This document shows positions 10,201-17,794 of a stretch of 64,000 bases of DNA, one piece after another. The stretch is taken from NCBI RefSeq assembly GCF_001424835.1, contig NZ_LMCQ01000020.1:249384-313383 (forward strand), read 5' to 3'. This DNA is from Variovorax sp. Root318D1. Lineage in GTDB: Bacteria > Pseudomonadota > Gammaproteobacteria > Burkholderiales > Burkholderiaceae_C. Every line of letters begins with the position of its first letter. The stretch's first letter is position 1. The translations under genes and the position numbers were made by a program. The notes beneath the pieces were generated by a model, which had not been told where the DNA came from, searched no databases, and worked only from the letters and a program-made list of their open reading frames with translations.

Positions 10201-13200
10201 TCAGCTCGGACTCGCACAGCAGCAGGCCGCGCGCATCGCTCTTGCCGCTGCAGACGGTGCCGATGTCCTTGGTCTCGGTCTTGTTGTCGTAGGTGTAGAA
10301 GCCGCCCACCATGCGCTTGCGGCTGGTCGTGGTGATGCGCGCCACGGCGCGCACGTTGAGCGTGACGCCGGCCTGGGGCTTGCCAGAAAGGTCGAGCGCG
10401 AGTGCCTGGTACTTGAGCTTCTGGCTCGTCGAGACCCAGCCCTCGGTCTTGATGCCCGCGATGACCGACGCGGGCCACAGCGTCTGCGTGCTGCGGATGG
10501 TCTGCACCTCGCCATTCGGGTCGGCATAGGTGGCCTCGAGCAGCAGCTCGCGCGCCGCCTTGACCTTGGGCACCTTGTCGATCGTGACCTTGCCGGCGCC
10601 GTCCTTGTTCAGCGTGAGCGGCAGCTTGTCGGCAATCACGCGGGTGTCGCTGGCGCTGTTGATGTCTTCTTCGCCGCCTGCTGTCTCAGCCGCGGCCGCC
10701 TGCGCGCCCTCGGCCTGCACGCGCGGCGGGTTGAAGCTGAAGGCGTCATGGTCGGCAAAACTCAGGCTCTTGCCGCGCACCATCGCCGAGACGCGCACCG
10801 GCAGGTTGGCGGCGCCGCCTCCGGCCACGTAGTTGATCTGCACGTCGGCCGGCACGGAGAGCGCGTTCACCAGCGGCTTCTTGTCGGTCGGGGCGATGCG
10901 GCCTTCGAGCACGGGCAGGCGGAATTCCTCGACGCGGAACTGGCCGGTGGAGAAGCTGCGGTTGCGACCGCTCTCGTCGCCGTCGCCTTCGGAGTCGCCG
11001 CTGTCGGCGTCCTTGCCCTTGCCGGTGCGCAGCATCACGTCGTACACGCCCAGCTTGGCAGCCGGCGGTATCGCAAAGGTGTTCTCAGCGCTCAGGCCTC
11101 CGGTCGGCGTCTTGCGCCAGGCGAGGGGCTGCGTAAAGCGCTGGCCGCTGCCGGTGTGTGTCACCACCAGCGTGTCGGGCCGGTTCTCGGGAAGGCCGAA
11201 GCCTTTGCTGGTCTGGGTGCGGATCAGGTGCTTCATCGACACCGTTTCGCCGGCGCGCAGCAAGGTGCGGTCGAAGATGGCGTGGGCCACGCGGTCGGGC
11301 TCGGGCTGCAGGTTGGTGGGCACGTTGAAGCGCCAGGGCTCGATGCCACGCTGCCAGTCGCTCCAGGTGAAGGCCAGGTCCTCGACGCCCTTGCTGTCCT
11401 TGGCGCGGGCGCTGACGAACCATGCACCGGAGTCGTATTCGTTCGGCCCGTTGCAGCTGGGCGCCTCGGGCGAGATGCCTGTGAGGTTGACGATGCCGTT
11501 GGCGTCGGTGGTGCCGGTGGCCACGGCCTTGCCGTCGCAGCCGGACACGCGCACCTCGGCGTTCGGCACCACCTTGCCCTTGTCGAGCGTGGTGACCCAG
11601 GCCATCGAATTTTCGCGGCCGAGCTTGAAGTGCACGGCCAGGTTGGTGGCCAGCGCGGTGGTGCGCACGTACATCGTGCGGCTCGCGCCGTAGCGCTCGT
11701 CGAGCAGCGCGTCGCCCAGCTTCTGCGAAGCGATCTCGAGCACGTGGAAACCGGGCGTGAGCGGAATGCCGATGACTTCGAACGGGCGCGGATCGCCGCT
11801 CTCGGCCTTGGGCATGTCGAGCGCCTTCACGCCCGGCTGGCCCGCGAGAAGGGACAGCATGCGGGTCTGCAGGCTGGTGCGGTCGTCCTTGTCGATGACC
11901 GGCGGCAGCGTGCCCTTGATGTCCTTGCGCGCCTGTTCGCGCGAGATGGTGTAGTTGTCGTAGCGGCGCACCTTGCGGAACCACGCGATGATTTCGGCGT
12001 CGGTCTTCGGGCTCATGTCGCTGACCTTGCCAGGCGTGAGCGCCTGCACCATGAGCGCGGGCTCCACGCGGCGCACGGTCACGGGCATCATCGCCGGCGT
12101 GCCGGGTTCGGCGAGCCGTTCGACCACGCCGAAAGGCGAGGCCGCGAACTTGGCCAGCGGCGGCATGGCGCCTGTCGCCACCTTCAGCGGAAAAGTGCCC
12201 GGCGAGGCCAGCGGCCGGCCCGAGGCGTCCTCGAACTTGGCCGGCAGCTCGATGGTGAACTTGGTGTCTTCCGCCAGCGGCGGGCTGAAGCTCGCGGAGC
12301 TGACCACGTCGTCTTCGCTGGCCGCGCCGCCGTCGTTCTCGAGCGTGGCGGCAATCGTCTTGCCGCCGCCCTTGAGCTGGATCTGCGAGGCCAGCTTGCG
12401 CGTGACCGGCGCATTGAACTGCAACTGCATCGGCCGCAGCGGCAGGCAGGCGGCCTGCGCGTTCTCGCGCTCGCAGGTGAAAGACACCGCGAACGGCTCG
12501 CGCACCTGAAAGCTCAGGCGGCGCTCCACGTTGTTGGCCACACCCGATGGCGTGGCCACGCCCTTGCCGTAGACGATCTGCACCTTGCTGCCCGGCGTGA
12601 GCGTGCGGTTGCATTGCAGCGCAATGAAGCGCAGCGGGTCCTTGGCGGCTTCCTTTTCGCGGCTGAAGGCCTTGAGAAGACCGGTGCGCTGCTCGCCGTC
12701 GAGCAGCTTGACCGGAATGCGCTCACCGATACCGTCGGCCGCGCACCAGACGTTCTGGCGCACGCTCTCCGCCGTGGCCGCGCCGTTGAGTTCGAGCACG
12801 AACATCTGCTGCTCGTCGATCCGGCCATAGCTGCCGGGCATGAAGTTGCGCACGAACGGGCCGCCGCTATTGAACTGATAGCGATCCGGTCCGGTGAACT
12901 CGCCGCCCGAGCTGGGCTTGAAGGTGGGGATGCGCGTGACGGTGCAGCGCACGCCGGGCGGCAGGTCGTTCTCGAAGTCGTAGACCCACTGCTTGGCGTC
13001 GGTCCAGCGGCCCGTGCCTTTACCGGCTTGCGCGTCGGTGCAGCTCACGGTGAGCGGCGCGGGCGCCTTCGGGTCGCCGAAATTGACTGCGGGCTGGTCG
13101 AACTTGGCGACGATCTGGCGCACGCGTGCCACTTCGCCTTGCGGCGTCAGGCTAGTGATCTGGAGGGCATGGCCCGGCGCGGCAAAAAAGGCACTGCCGG

Positions 13201-13231
13201 CCAGAAGCAATGCTGGAATGGTTCTTTTCAA
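7211..13231 (-). CDS. thioester-containing alpha-2-macroglobulin (bacterial, MG2 family)
   Basis: Periplasmic protease trap of about 2006 residues. The N-terminal signal (LKRTIPALLLAGSAFFAAPGHA, cleaved after GHA) has no lipobox cysteine, unlike E. coli YfhM. An extended N-terminal region precedes the MG2 and bait regions in the middle. The thioester motif CLEQ is intact (Cys1511-Gln1514, in NYPFSCLEQK), followed by the alpha-helical thioester domain and a C-terminal receptor-like domain ending near PPSRVEAMYAPEMFG. I choose TTG at 13231: it follows an AAGGTGGAG Shine-Dalgarno (13247-13239) by 7 bp and begins exactly at the signal peptide; no ATG is available. The usual partner pbpC (PBP1C) is not adjacent. 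The gene converges with the macrodomain gene and diverges from the opgC-like gene. Confidence 0.9.
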   Translation of the reverse strand: MKRTIPALLLAGSAFFAAPGHALQITSLTPQGEVARVRQIVAKFDQPAVNFGDPKAPAPLTVSCTDAQAGKGTGRWTDAKQWVYDFENDLPPGVRCTVTRIPTFKPSSGGEFTGPDRYQFNSGGPFVRNFMPGSYGRIDEQQMFVLELNGAATAESVRQNVWCAADGIGERIPVKLLDGEQRTGLLKAFSREKEAAKDPLRFIALQCNRTLTPGSKVQIVYGKGVATPSGVANNVERRLSFQVREPFAVSFTCERENAQAACLPLRPMQLQFNAPVTRKLASQIQLKGGGKTIAATLENDGGAASEDDVVSSASFSPPLAEDTKFTIELPAKFEDASGRPLASPGTFPLKVATGAMPPLAKFAASPFGVVERLAEPGTPAMMPVTVRRVEPALMVQALTPGKVSDMSPKTDAEIIAWFRKVRRYDNYTISREQARKDIKGTLPPVIDKDDRTSLQTRMLSLLAGQPGVKALDMPKAESGDPRPFEVIGIPLTPGFHVLEIASQKLGDALLDERYGASRTMYVRTTALATNLAVHFKLGRENSMAWVTTLDKGKVVPNAEVRVSGCDGKAVATGTTDANGIVNLTGISPEAPSCNGPNEYDSGAWFVSARAKDSKGVEDLAFTWSDWQRGIEPWRFNVPTNLQPEPDRVAHAIFDRTLLRAGETVSMKHLIRTQTSKGFGLPENRPDTLVVTHTGSGQRFTQPLAWRKTPTGGLSAENTFAIPPAAKLGVYDVMLRTGKGKDADSGDSEGDGDESGRNRSFSTGQFRVEEFRLPVLEGRIAPTDKKPLVNALSVPADVQINYVAGGGAANLPVRVSAMVRGKSLSFADHDAFSFNPPRVQAEGAQAAAAETAGGEEDINSASDTRVIADKLPLTLNKDGAGKVTIDKVPKVKAARELLLEATYADPNGEVQTIRSTQTLWPASVIAGIKTEGWVSTSQKLKYQALALDLSGKPQAGVTLNVRAVARITTTSRKRMVGGFYTYDNKTETKDIGTVCSGKSDARGLLLCESELKEPGEVELVASATDSEGRDSRAASSVYVTKQGELWFGGEDNDRIDVLPEKKSYQPGETAKFQVRSPFRFATALVSVEREGIIETRVVQLDGKDPTVSLQVKPEWGPNAYVSVLALRGRLREVPWYSFFTWGFKAPREWWTAFWYEGKEYVAPTAMVDLSKPAYRLGMAEIRVGTRAHQIDVTVTSDKPSYPVRSKAQITISAKLPDGKPAAGAEVALAAVDQALLELMPNDSWNLLNAMLQRRSWGVSTSTAQMEIVGRRHYGRKAVPAGGGGGKGQTRELLDTLLLWNPKVVLDANGQAVVTVPLNDALTTFKIVAVADSGTSLFGTGQASIQATQDLQIISGLPPLVREDDQFRAQITLRNTTQKPMKVEATPRATLLTLETQTVDIPAGEAREVAWTVTAPAQLAQTRAEAILWEIEAKDTLGGARDALKVRQRIVPSVPLTVQQATLVQVDGPFTIDVAPPADALPGRGGLKLSLQPKLAEGLPGVRDWFANYPFSCLEQKTSKSVGLRDPKMWQGVLAQLPTYLDSDGLASYFPPRDGESNRGSDILTSYLLAATHEAAALNPAFALPDEARAPMESGLIAFVEGRIQREFWSPRKDLDVRKLAALEALSRYGTAKGSMLGSITIAPNQWPTGAVIDWLNILKRVQDVPQRQQRLDEANNVLKARLSYQGTKLVFSTEQDDYWWWLMTNGDVNTARLLLSVMEDPAWKDDIGKLANGFIGRQQNGAWHTTTANLWGGLALEKFSKVFESTPVAGVTAATLGAVKAQVDWRNVTRVKTTDAAGAPNQGTFFGAPESPGNLKNNTMFMPWAASPAGAPVRDTLLVTQQGTGKPWLTMQSIAAVQLKAPFAAGYAIKKTITPVEQATAGKYTRGDVLRVTVEVNASTDMTWVVVSDPIPGGATILGSGLGRDSQIATQGERKSGAGWLAFEERSFEAFRSYYEYLPKGVVKVEYTVRLNNVGDFALPPSRVEAMYAPEMFGETPNARVKVEAAK

Positions 13232-13382
13232 TTTTTTTCTCCACCTTGAAGCACGCGCAGCGTAGCGTATTTGCAAGGCGGTTCGGCTGTGCCAGTCGCC
13301 ATATGCCTCGCCGCGACTTCATACAATCGGCACTGTCGTGCGTGCGCCGCGCGGACCGCCACCAAGACCTCGCCGCCGACCG

Positions 13383-14525
13383 ATGAAACGCTACTGGGAA
13401 ATAGACGCATTGCGCGGGCTCATGCTCGTGCTGATGACCGTCACCCATTTGCCCACACGCCTCACCGACCCGCTGGGCCAGCCCTTCGGCTTTGTTTCGG
13501 CGGCCGAAGGCTTCGTGCTGCTGTCGGCCTTCGTGGCCGGGCTGGTGTACAGCCGCATCGGCCACGTGCGCGGCGTCGACTCGATGCGCCAGGCCTTCTG
13601 GCGGCGCGTGGTCAAGGTGTATCTCTGCCAGGCGGCGATCCTGCTGTTTCTTTTCACTGTGATCGCGGCGCTGGGGCTGCACATCGACCAGCCGGCGGTG
13701 AAGAACCTGGTCTCCTACTACCTCGCGGAGCCACGCGACGGCTTTTTGTTCGGCCTGCTGCTCATCTACGAGCCCCCGCTGCTCGACATCTTGCCGATGT
13801 ATATCTTCTTCATGCTGATGAGCCCCTGGGTGCTGGCTTTTGCCATGCGCCATGGCTGGATGCTGGTGATGGGCGCCAGCGCGACGCTGTGGGCGCTGGC
13901 GCAATTCGGCCTGAGCGAATGGATCTACGAGCTGGCGCAGCGCCACCTGGGGCTGCCGGTTCCTTTCCATGAAATGGGCGCCTTCAACACCTATGCCTGG
14001 CAGTTCCTGTGGTTTTCGGGCTTGTGCCTGGGCGCCAGCCGCAACATGCCCGACGCGCGGCCGCTGCGCTTTCCGGCTTGGCTGTGGGTGCCGGCGCTGG
14101 CCATTGCGCTCTACGGGTTCTGGTGGCGCCACCACGGCATCAACGGCCAGGCGCCGTTCGGCGGCGACGTGGAGCTGAACCTGCTGTTCGACAAGTGGCA
14201 GCTGGGGCCGCTGCGCATCGTCAACCTGGTGGCGCTGGGCGTCCTGGCGGTCCGCTTCGGACCGTGGTTCATGCGCAAGATACCGCGCCTGCACTGGCTC
14301 GAGGCCATGGGCGCGGCCTCGCTGCCGGTGTTCTGCGCGCACCTGGTGGCTGTGCTGCTGGTGCTGGCCTTCTATGGCGACAACCAGATGGCGCGACCCT
14401 GGTGGGGAGACGGCCTGCTGCTGCTCACGGTCTTCGCGGGCATGTACGCGGTGGCGCGCTTCACACGTGGGGCCGACCTGCCGCCGCCGGCGGACGATAT
14501 GTCCACGGAGCCGGCGCGCGCTTAG
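13383..14525 (+). CDS. OpgC-like membrane acyltransferase
   Basis: Polytopic inner-membrane protein of 380 residues in the OpgC_C family, whose founding member adds succinyl groups to osmoregulated periplasmic glucans. The N-terminus has the family pattern (RYWEIDALRGLMLVLMTVTHLPT, residues about 3-25) with the conserved Asp-Leu/Ala-Arg-Gly and a membrane histidine. About ten hydrophobic helices follow, and loops contain SAAEGFVLLSAFVAGL and PMYIFFMLMSPWVL. The ATG at 13383 is used; an upstream in-frame codon at 13338 adds only arginine- and proline-rich residues. It is head-to-head with the alpha-2-macroglobulin gene and overlaps the convergent TPR lipoprotein gene by 4 bp. The link to glucans is supported indirectly by the cyclic glucan synthase at 29.8-38.0 kb. 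Confidence 0.8.
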   Translation: MKRYWEIDALRGLMLVLMTVTHLPTRLTDPLGQPFGFVSAAEGFVLLSAFVAGLVYSRIGHVRGVDSMRQAFWRRVVKVYLCQAAILLFLFTVIAALGLHIDQPAVKNLVSYYLAEPRDGFLFGLLLIYEPPLLDILPMYIFFMLMSPWVLAFAMRHGWMLVMGASATLWALAQFGLSEWIYELAQRHLGLPVPFHEMGAFNTYAWQFLWFSGLCLGASRNMPDARPLRFPAWLWVPALAIALYGFWWRHHGINGQAPFGGDVELNLLFDKWQLGPLRIVNLVALGVLAVRFGPWFMRKIPRLHWLEAMGAASLPVFCAHLVAVLLVLAFYGDNQMARPWWGDGLLLLTVFAGMYAVARFTRGADLPPPADDMSTEPARA

Positions 14526-15244
14526 GGGCGCTTCGCCAACTGGTCCTTGATGTACTGAAGTTCGTTCACGGACATTCGGTTCGCCGGATCGATTTGCAGC
14601 ACACGCTCGTGCAGCGCTTTGGCCGCATTCAGGTTCCCGAGTTCGACCTGTGCAAAGGCCATGCCTCGCAGGGCCCGGGTTTTCTCGCGTGTATTGAGCG
14701 CCGGCGGCGTGAGTTCCACCGCGCGCAGGGCTTCGTCGAAGGCCTGCAGTGATCCCAACCAGTCGCGCTCGAGCGCATGGATGTGCCCGCGTTCCGAAAG
14801 GTATTGCGAATTGCGCGGCGAGAGCTTGATGGCAGCCTCATATGCCGCTTTGGCCTCGGGAATGCGGCCGAGGTCGATCAGCGCAAACCCTTTCAGAAAA
14901 TAAGCGAGTCCCCATTCAACGCCATAGACCTGCGCGCGGATGTTCTGTTTGTGGCCCTCGAGCGCATAGAGGAGGGTTTCGGGGGCGGAGCGTGCAGAGT
15001 AGGCGAGAACACCGCTCTCGCGGTATGCACGTTCGTATTGGGCAATGGCCTGATCGAGCAGAGGCAAAGCTTCCGTGGGCTTTTTCGAACTCACCAATTC
15101 CGCGGCACGGCGTACGAGCGCGTCGGCCGAATTGGCGTTTTTGGCCGCTTCCATAGACGGCCGGGCGGACTCTGCTTCGGGCTTTGTGGCGCACGCGCAC
15201 AGGAGCAGCGATAGCAAGACCGCTGCGCAGGATTTCATTAACAT
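14522..15244 (-). CDS. TPR-repeat lipoprotein
   Basis: Predicted envelope lipoprotein of 240 residues. The signal ends in a lipobox (LLLCAC) near residue 17. The mature part has a short linker, then helices with TPR character: about residues 45-80 (ALPLLDQAIAQYERA), 115-140 (GFALIDLGRIPEAKAAYEAAIKLSP), 143-175 (LSERGHIHALERDWLGSLQAFDEAL) and a final repeat ending LNAAKALHERVLQIDP. Such proteins usually scaffold others; the partner is unknown. The ATG at 15244 follows GGGAG with a spacing of 7. The frame upstream is open but unrelated. It lies 176 bp downstream of the SGNH hydrolase gene on the same strand, so it may or may not belong to that operon. Confidence 0.75.
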   Translation of the reverse strand: MLMKSCAAVLLSLLLCACATKPEAESARPSMEAAKNANSADALVRRAAELVSSKKPTEALPLLDQAIAQYERAYRESGVLAYSARSAPETLLYALEGHKQNIRAQVYGVEWGLAYFLKGFALIDLGRIPEAKAAYEAAIKLSPRNSQYLSERGHIHALERDWLGSLQAFDEALRAVELTPPALNTREKTRALRGMAFAQVELGNLNAAKALHERVLQIDPANRMSVNELQYIKDQLAKRP

Positions 15245-15420
15245 TGAGACTCTCCCTTGCCGCTCGATGCGGTGTTTTTTCTTGAAGAAGAACGGTAGCG
15301 CGTTTGGCTGCGCGCGCAGAATGCGTCGCGAGTCTAGCCAGCGGGAGCGCGTCTCAGGTCGGGCATTCAGCGCTTCAGGCAGAACGGGCAGGTCTTCGTG
15401 AAATGAATCACACCTGGCCG

Positions 15421-16221
15421 TCAGGGCAGCGCGGCCGCCGGTGCCTGCGGCGGCGCGGGCGCCGGCACCGGGGCGGCCGCAACGGCCCCCGGCAGGCGTG
15501 CCGCGATGACCGACTGCCACAGCCGATATCCCTCGTCAGTCAGGTGCAGCCGGTCGCCGCGGAACAGTTCGGGCCGCGGCCGGCCGTCGGCGCCGAGCAT
15601 GGGCGTGAAGACGTCGATGTATTCGCTGTCGGGCAGAAGATTGAGATAGGCCGAGATCACGTTGTTGGTCTCGCGGACCAGCGGCATCAGGTGCTCGCGC
15701 GAGGGGCTCGGCTTGACCGAGATGAAGCTGATGCGTGTGTTGGGCAGCTCGGCGCGCACGGCGTTGGCAAATCGCGCAAAGCTTTCGAGCACCTGCAACG
15801 GCGTGCGGCCTTCGGCCAGGTCGTTGTCGCCGGCGTACACCAGCACGTGCCGCGGCTTGTAGCGCACCACCAGGTCGCGCGCGAACAGGCTGCAGTCGGC
15901 CATGGTCGAACCGCCGAAACCGCGGTTGACGATGCCGGGCACCTGGCGGAAATCCTGCGAGAGGTTCTTCCACATGCGCACGGTGGAGCTACCCACGAAC
16001 ACCACGCCGCCGGGTGGTGGGAACTGCTGCTGGTCGGCCCGGGCGAAGGCGGCGAGCTCGTTGTGCCAGCGCGCCTTTGCGGCGAGGTATTCGGAGGAAG
16101 CGTCCGCGGCGGTGGCGCCGTCCGCCTCGTAGGGGAAGGCGGCCGACGCGGTCTGGGCATGCGAGGCAAGCGCTGCCGTCAATAGTGCGGCGGCGAGCAG
16201 CGCGGATTTCATCGAAGACAT
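15421..16221 (-). CDS. SGNH/GDSL-family hydrolase, exported
   Basis: Exported esterase or lipase-like enzyme of the SGNH superfamily, 266 residues. A signal peptide covers about residues 1-22 (ALLAAALLTAALASHA). Catalytic blocks are visible: block I FVGSSTV with the nucleophilic serine, block II RGFGGS with the oxyanion glycine, block III AGDNDL with the asparagine, and block V DRLHLTDEGY with the Asp-x-x-His pair. The C-terminus is an alanine-proline-rich tail. Start choice between 16221 (MSSMKS) and 16212 is uncertain; no strong Shine-Dalgarno separates them. It is 19 bp behind the anti-sigma factor gene, so it is probably co-transcribed with the ECF sigma / RskA pair. The substrate (acyl or acetyl ester) is not determinable. 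Confidence 0.83.
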   Translation of the reverse strand: MSSMKSALLAAALLTAALASHAQTASAAFPYEADGATAADASSEYLAAKARWHNELAAFARADQQQFPPPGGVVFVGSSTVRMWKNLSQDFRQVPGIVNRGFGGSTMADCSLFARDLVVRYKPRHVLVYAGDNDLAEGRTPLQVLESFARFANAVRAELPNTRISFISVKPSPSREHLMPLVRETNNVISAYLNLLPDSEYIDVFTPMLGADGRPRPELFRGDRLHLTDEGYRLWQSVIAARLPGAVAAAPVPAPAPPQAPAAALP

Positions 16222-16240
16222 CGGGAAGACAGGAAGCAGA

Positions 16241-16993
16241 TCAGATGGTTTTCTCAATCAGGGCGCCCTTGAACACAACGGGGCCCTTCGGGCCGCTGCC
16301 GGGTGGCACGCCGCCCTTGGCTTCCAAGGTAACGGCCAGGGTCGGCACGGCGTGGACATCGGATTCTGACGCAGGCAGCCGCAGCGCTGGCGCGTGGTCG
16401 AGCACGCCGAGCGAGCGCGGCGAGCCGCCCGGCGGCAGGGCCCAGAGCTGCAGCGATTTGTCGGCGCCTTCGTCGTAGCTGCCTACGCGCTGCAGCACCA
16501 GTTGCCGCTTCCTGGGATCGAAGGTCACGAGCATCGAGGCGGCGGCCTTGTCGTCGGACAGCACCGCCACGTACTGGATCGCCGGCGCGTTCTGCAACTG
16601 GTCGCGCAGGTTCAACCCGACCACAACCGCCATGACGGTGGCCAGCGCGCCGGCCGCCGCAGCGCCGCGCCAGAGTGCGAGGCTGCGCAGCCAGCCGCCC
16701 TCTGCAGGCGAAGGTGCCGGGGACACGTTGCGCTGCCGCTCGATGGCGTGCTGTCCCTTTTCGGCATCGATCATGTTGCGGATGCGGGTCCACACCGCGG
16801 CGTCGGGGACGACCGGGCTTTGCAGTTCGGTCATGCTCGCGAGCCGGCCCTGCCAGACCAGCGCCGCGGCGCGCACGGACGCCTGTTCGCGCGCCAGGGT
16901 TTCAAAGCGCCGGCGGGCGCCGCCGCGCAACGTGCCGAGCGCATGGCTCGCGGCCAGCAGCTCGAGCAGTTCGGGATGGGCGAGAAGGTTCAT
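16241..16993 (-). CDS. RskA-type anti-sigma factor
   Basis: Single-pass inner-membrane anti-sigma factor, 250 residues, predicted to hold the ECF sigma factor encoded just upstream. The N-terminal cytoplasmic part (about 1-100, LLELLAASHALGTLRGGARRRFE) has the helical anti-sigma pattern but lacks the zinc-binding Cys residues. A membrane helix lies at about 109-128 (AAAAGALATVMAVVVGLNL). The periplasmic part carries the RskA domain (YVAVLSDDKAAASMLVTFDP, then LQLWALPPGGSPRSLGVL). It starts 25 bp after the sigma gene stop, and the SGNH hydrolase gene follows at 19 bp. Release probably requires regulated proteolysis, as for other RskA proteins; the signal is unknown. Confidence 0.85.
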   Translation of the reverse strand: MNLLAHPELLELLAASHALGTLRGGARRRFETLAREQASVRAAALVWQGRLASMTELQSPVVPDAAVWTRIRNMIDAEKGQHAIERQRNVSPAPSPAEGGWLRSLALWRGAAAAGALATVMAVVVGLNLRDQLQNAPAIQYVAVLSDDKAAASMLVTFDPRKRQLVLQRVGSYDEGADKSLQLWALPPGGSPRSLGVLDHAPALRLPASESDVHAVPTLAVTLEAKGGVPPGSGPKGPVVFKGALIEKTI

Positions 16994-17018
16994 TGAAAGC
17001 GTGCCTTTGACGTCGCGG

Positions 17019-17612
17019 CTAGGCGAAGCGCCCCATGCACAGGCGCAGTTTTTCGAGGCCGCGCCGGATCCAGGTCTTGACCGTGCCCAGCGGCAGCTTG
17101 AGCTGCTCGGCCAGTTCGCCGTGGCTCAGCTCGCGCAGGTAGGCCAGGCTCACGACCTCGCGCTGGCGGGCCTCGAGCTGGCTCAGGCACTGGTGCAGCG
17201 CCCAGGCCTGCTCGCTGGCATCGGCTGTGTCGGCGGGATTGGGCGCGTCGGACTCGAGGGTCTCGGCCATCAGCTCGTCGAACTCCTGGGTGAGCTGGGC
17301 GCGATCAGCGGTGCGGCGGCGCAGCAGGTCGAGCGAACGGCTGCGCACGATCAGGCCCAGCCAGGCGAGCGGCGGGCTGAGCGTGCCGCGGTAGTCGCCG
17401 GCCACGCGCCAGACCGTCATGAACGATTCCTGCAGCACATCCTCGGCCCATTCGCGCTGCCGCACGACCCGCATCGCCAGGCCCATGAGCCTGGGCGCCG
17501 TGCGGTCATAGAGCAGGCGCAGGGCAGCCTCATCGCGACGGCCGATGCGATCGATCAGCAAGATCAGTTCGGCGTCGGGGCTGGGTGCTGTCATGGGCGG
17601 ATTGTGGGGCAT
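17019..17612 (-). CDS. ECF-family sigma-70 factor (SigK-like)
   Basis: Extracytoplasmic-function sigma factor of about 197 residues. Region 2 is seen at about residues 27-95 (YDRTAPRLMGLAMRVV, EDVLQESFMTVWR and AWLGLIVRSRSLDLLRR) and region 4 at about 140-195 (LSQLEARQREVVSLAYLRELSHGELAEQL and PLGTVKTWIRRGLEKLR). It pairs with the RskA-type anti-sigma factor 25 bp downstream. The start could be 17612 (MPHNPP) or 17594 (MTAPSP); neither has a good Shine-Dalgarno. The 182-bp divergent gap to the DUF3455 lipoprotein contains a perfect dyad (17651-17676). Autoregulation is likely by family precedent but I could not recognise its promoter motif. Confidence 0.88.
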   Translation of the reverse strand: MPHNPPMTAPSPDAELILLIDRIGRRDEAALRLLYDRTAPRLMGLAMRVVRQREWAEDVLQESFMTVWRVAGDYRGTLSPPLAWLGLIVRSRSLDLLRRRTADRAQLTQEFDELMAETLESDAPNPADTADASEQAWALHQCLSQLEARQREVVSLAYLRELSHGELAEQLKLPLGTVKTWIRRGLEKLRLCMGRFA

Positions 17613-17650
17613 TGGCCTGCATGGAAAAGATACGGCGGCGCGGCCCCGAC

Positions 17651-17676
17651 GGATTCACTTCGGCGGCCGTGAATCC
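17651..17676. promoter_or_regulatory. perfect 8-bp dyad between ECF sigma and DUF3455 genes
   Basis: GGATTCAC (17651-17658) and GTGAATCC (17669-17676) are exact inverted copies around a 10-bp GC-rich centre. It sits in the divergent region 57 bp outside the sigma start at 17594 and 119 bp before the DUF3455 gene. It could be a repressor site or a transcript hairpin; nothing in the window names the binding protein. Confidence 0.35.
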
Positions 17677-17764
17677 ATTCGGCCGCGACTTCCGTACAGG
17701 CCTGCGAGGCCGTCGAAAACGCACGACACCAGGCACGGACTCGCGCTCCATTCACCGTCATCGA

Positions 17765-17780
17765 TCCGAAGAAATTCGGA
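17765..17780 (+). promoter_or_regulatory. GAAA-tetraloop hairpin in 5' leader of DUF3455 gene
   Basis: TCCGAA-GAAA-TTCGGA forms a perfect 6-bp stem capped by a GNRA-class tetraloop, ending a few bases before the Shine-Dalgarno (AAAGGA, about 17782-17787) of the downstream gene. Such hairpins can stabilise a message or limit ribosome access. The structure is seen; the role is inferred. Confidence 0.4.
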
Positions 17781-17794
17781 CAAAGGAACCGACC

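Noticed and set aside
8003-13249. A 1748-codon open frame on the + strand opposite the alpha-2-macroglobulin gene
   Set aside because: It is the antisense shadow of a long high-GC gene. The composition (many Arg, His, Gly, Ala) is typical of such shadows and no domain is recognisable.
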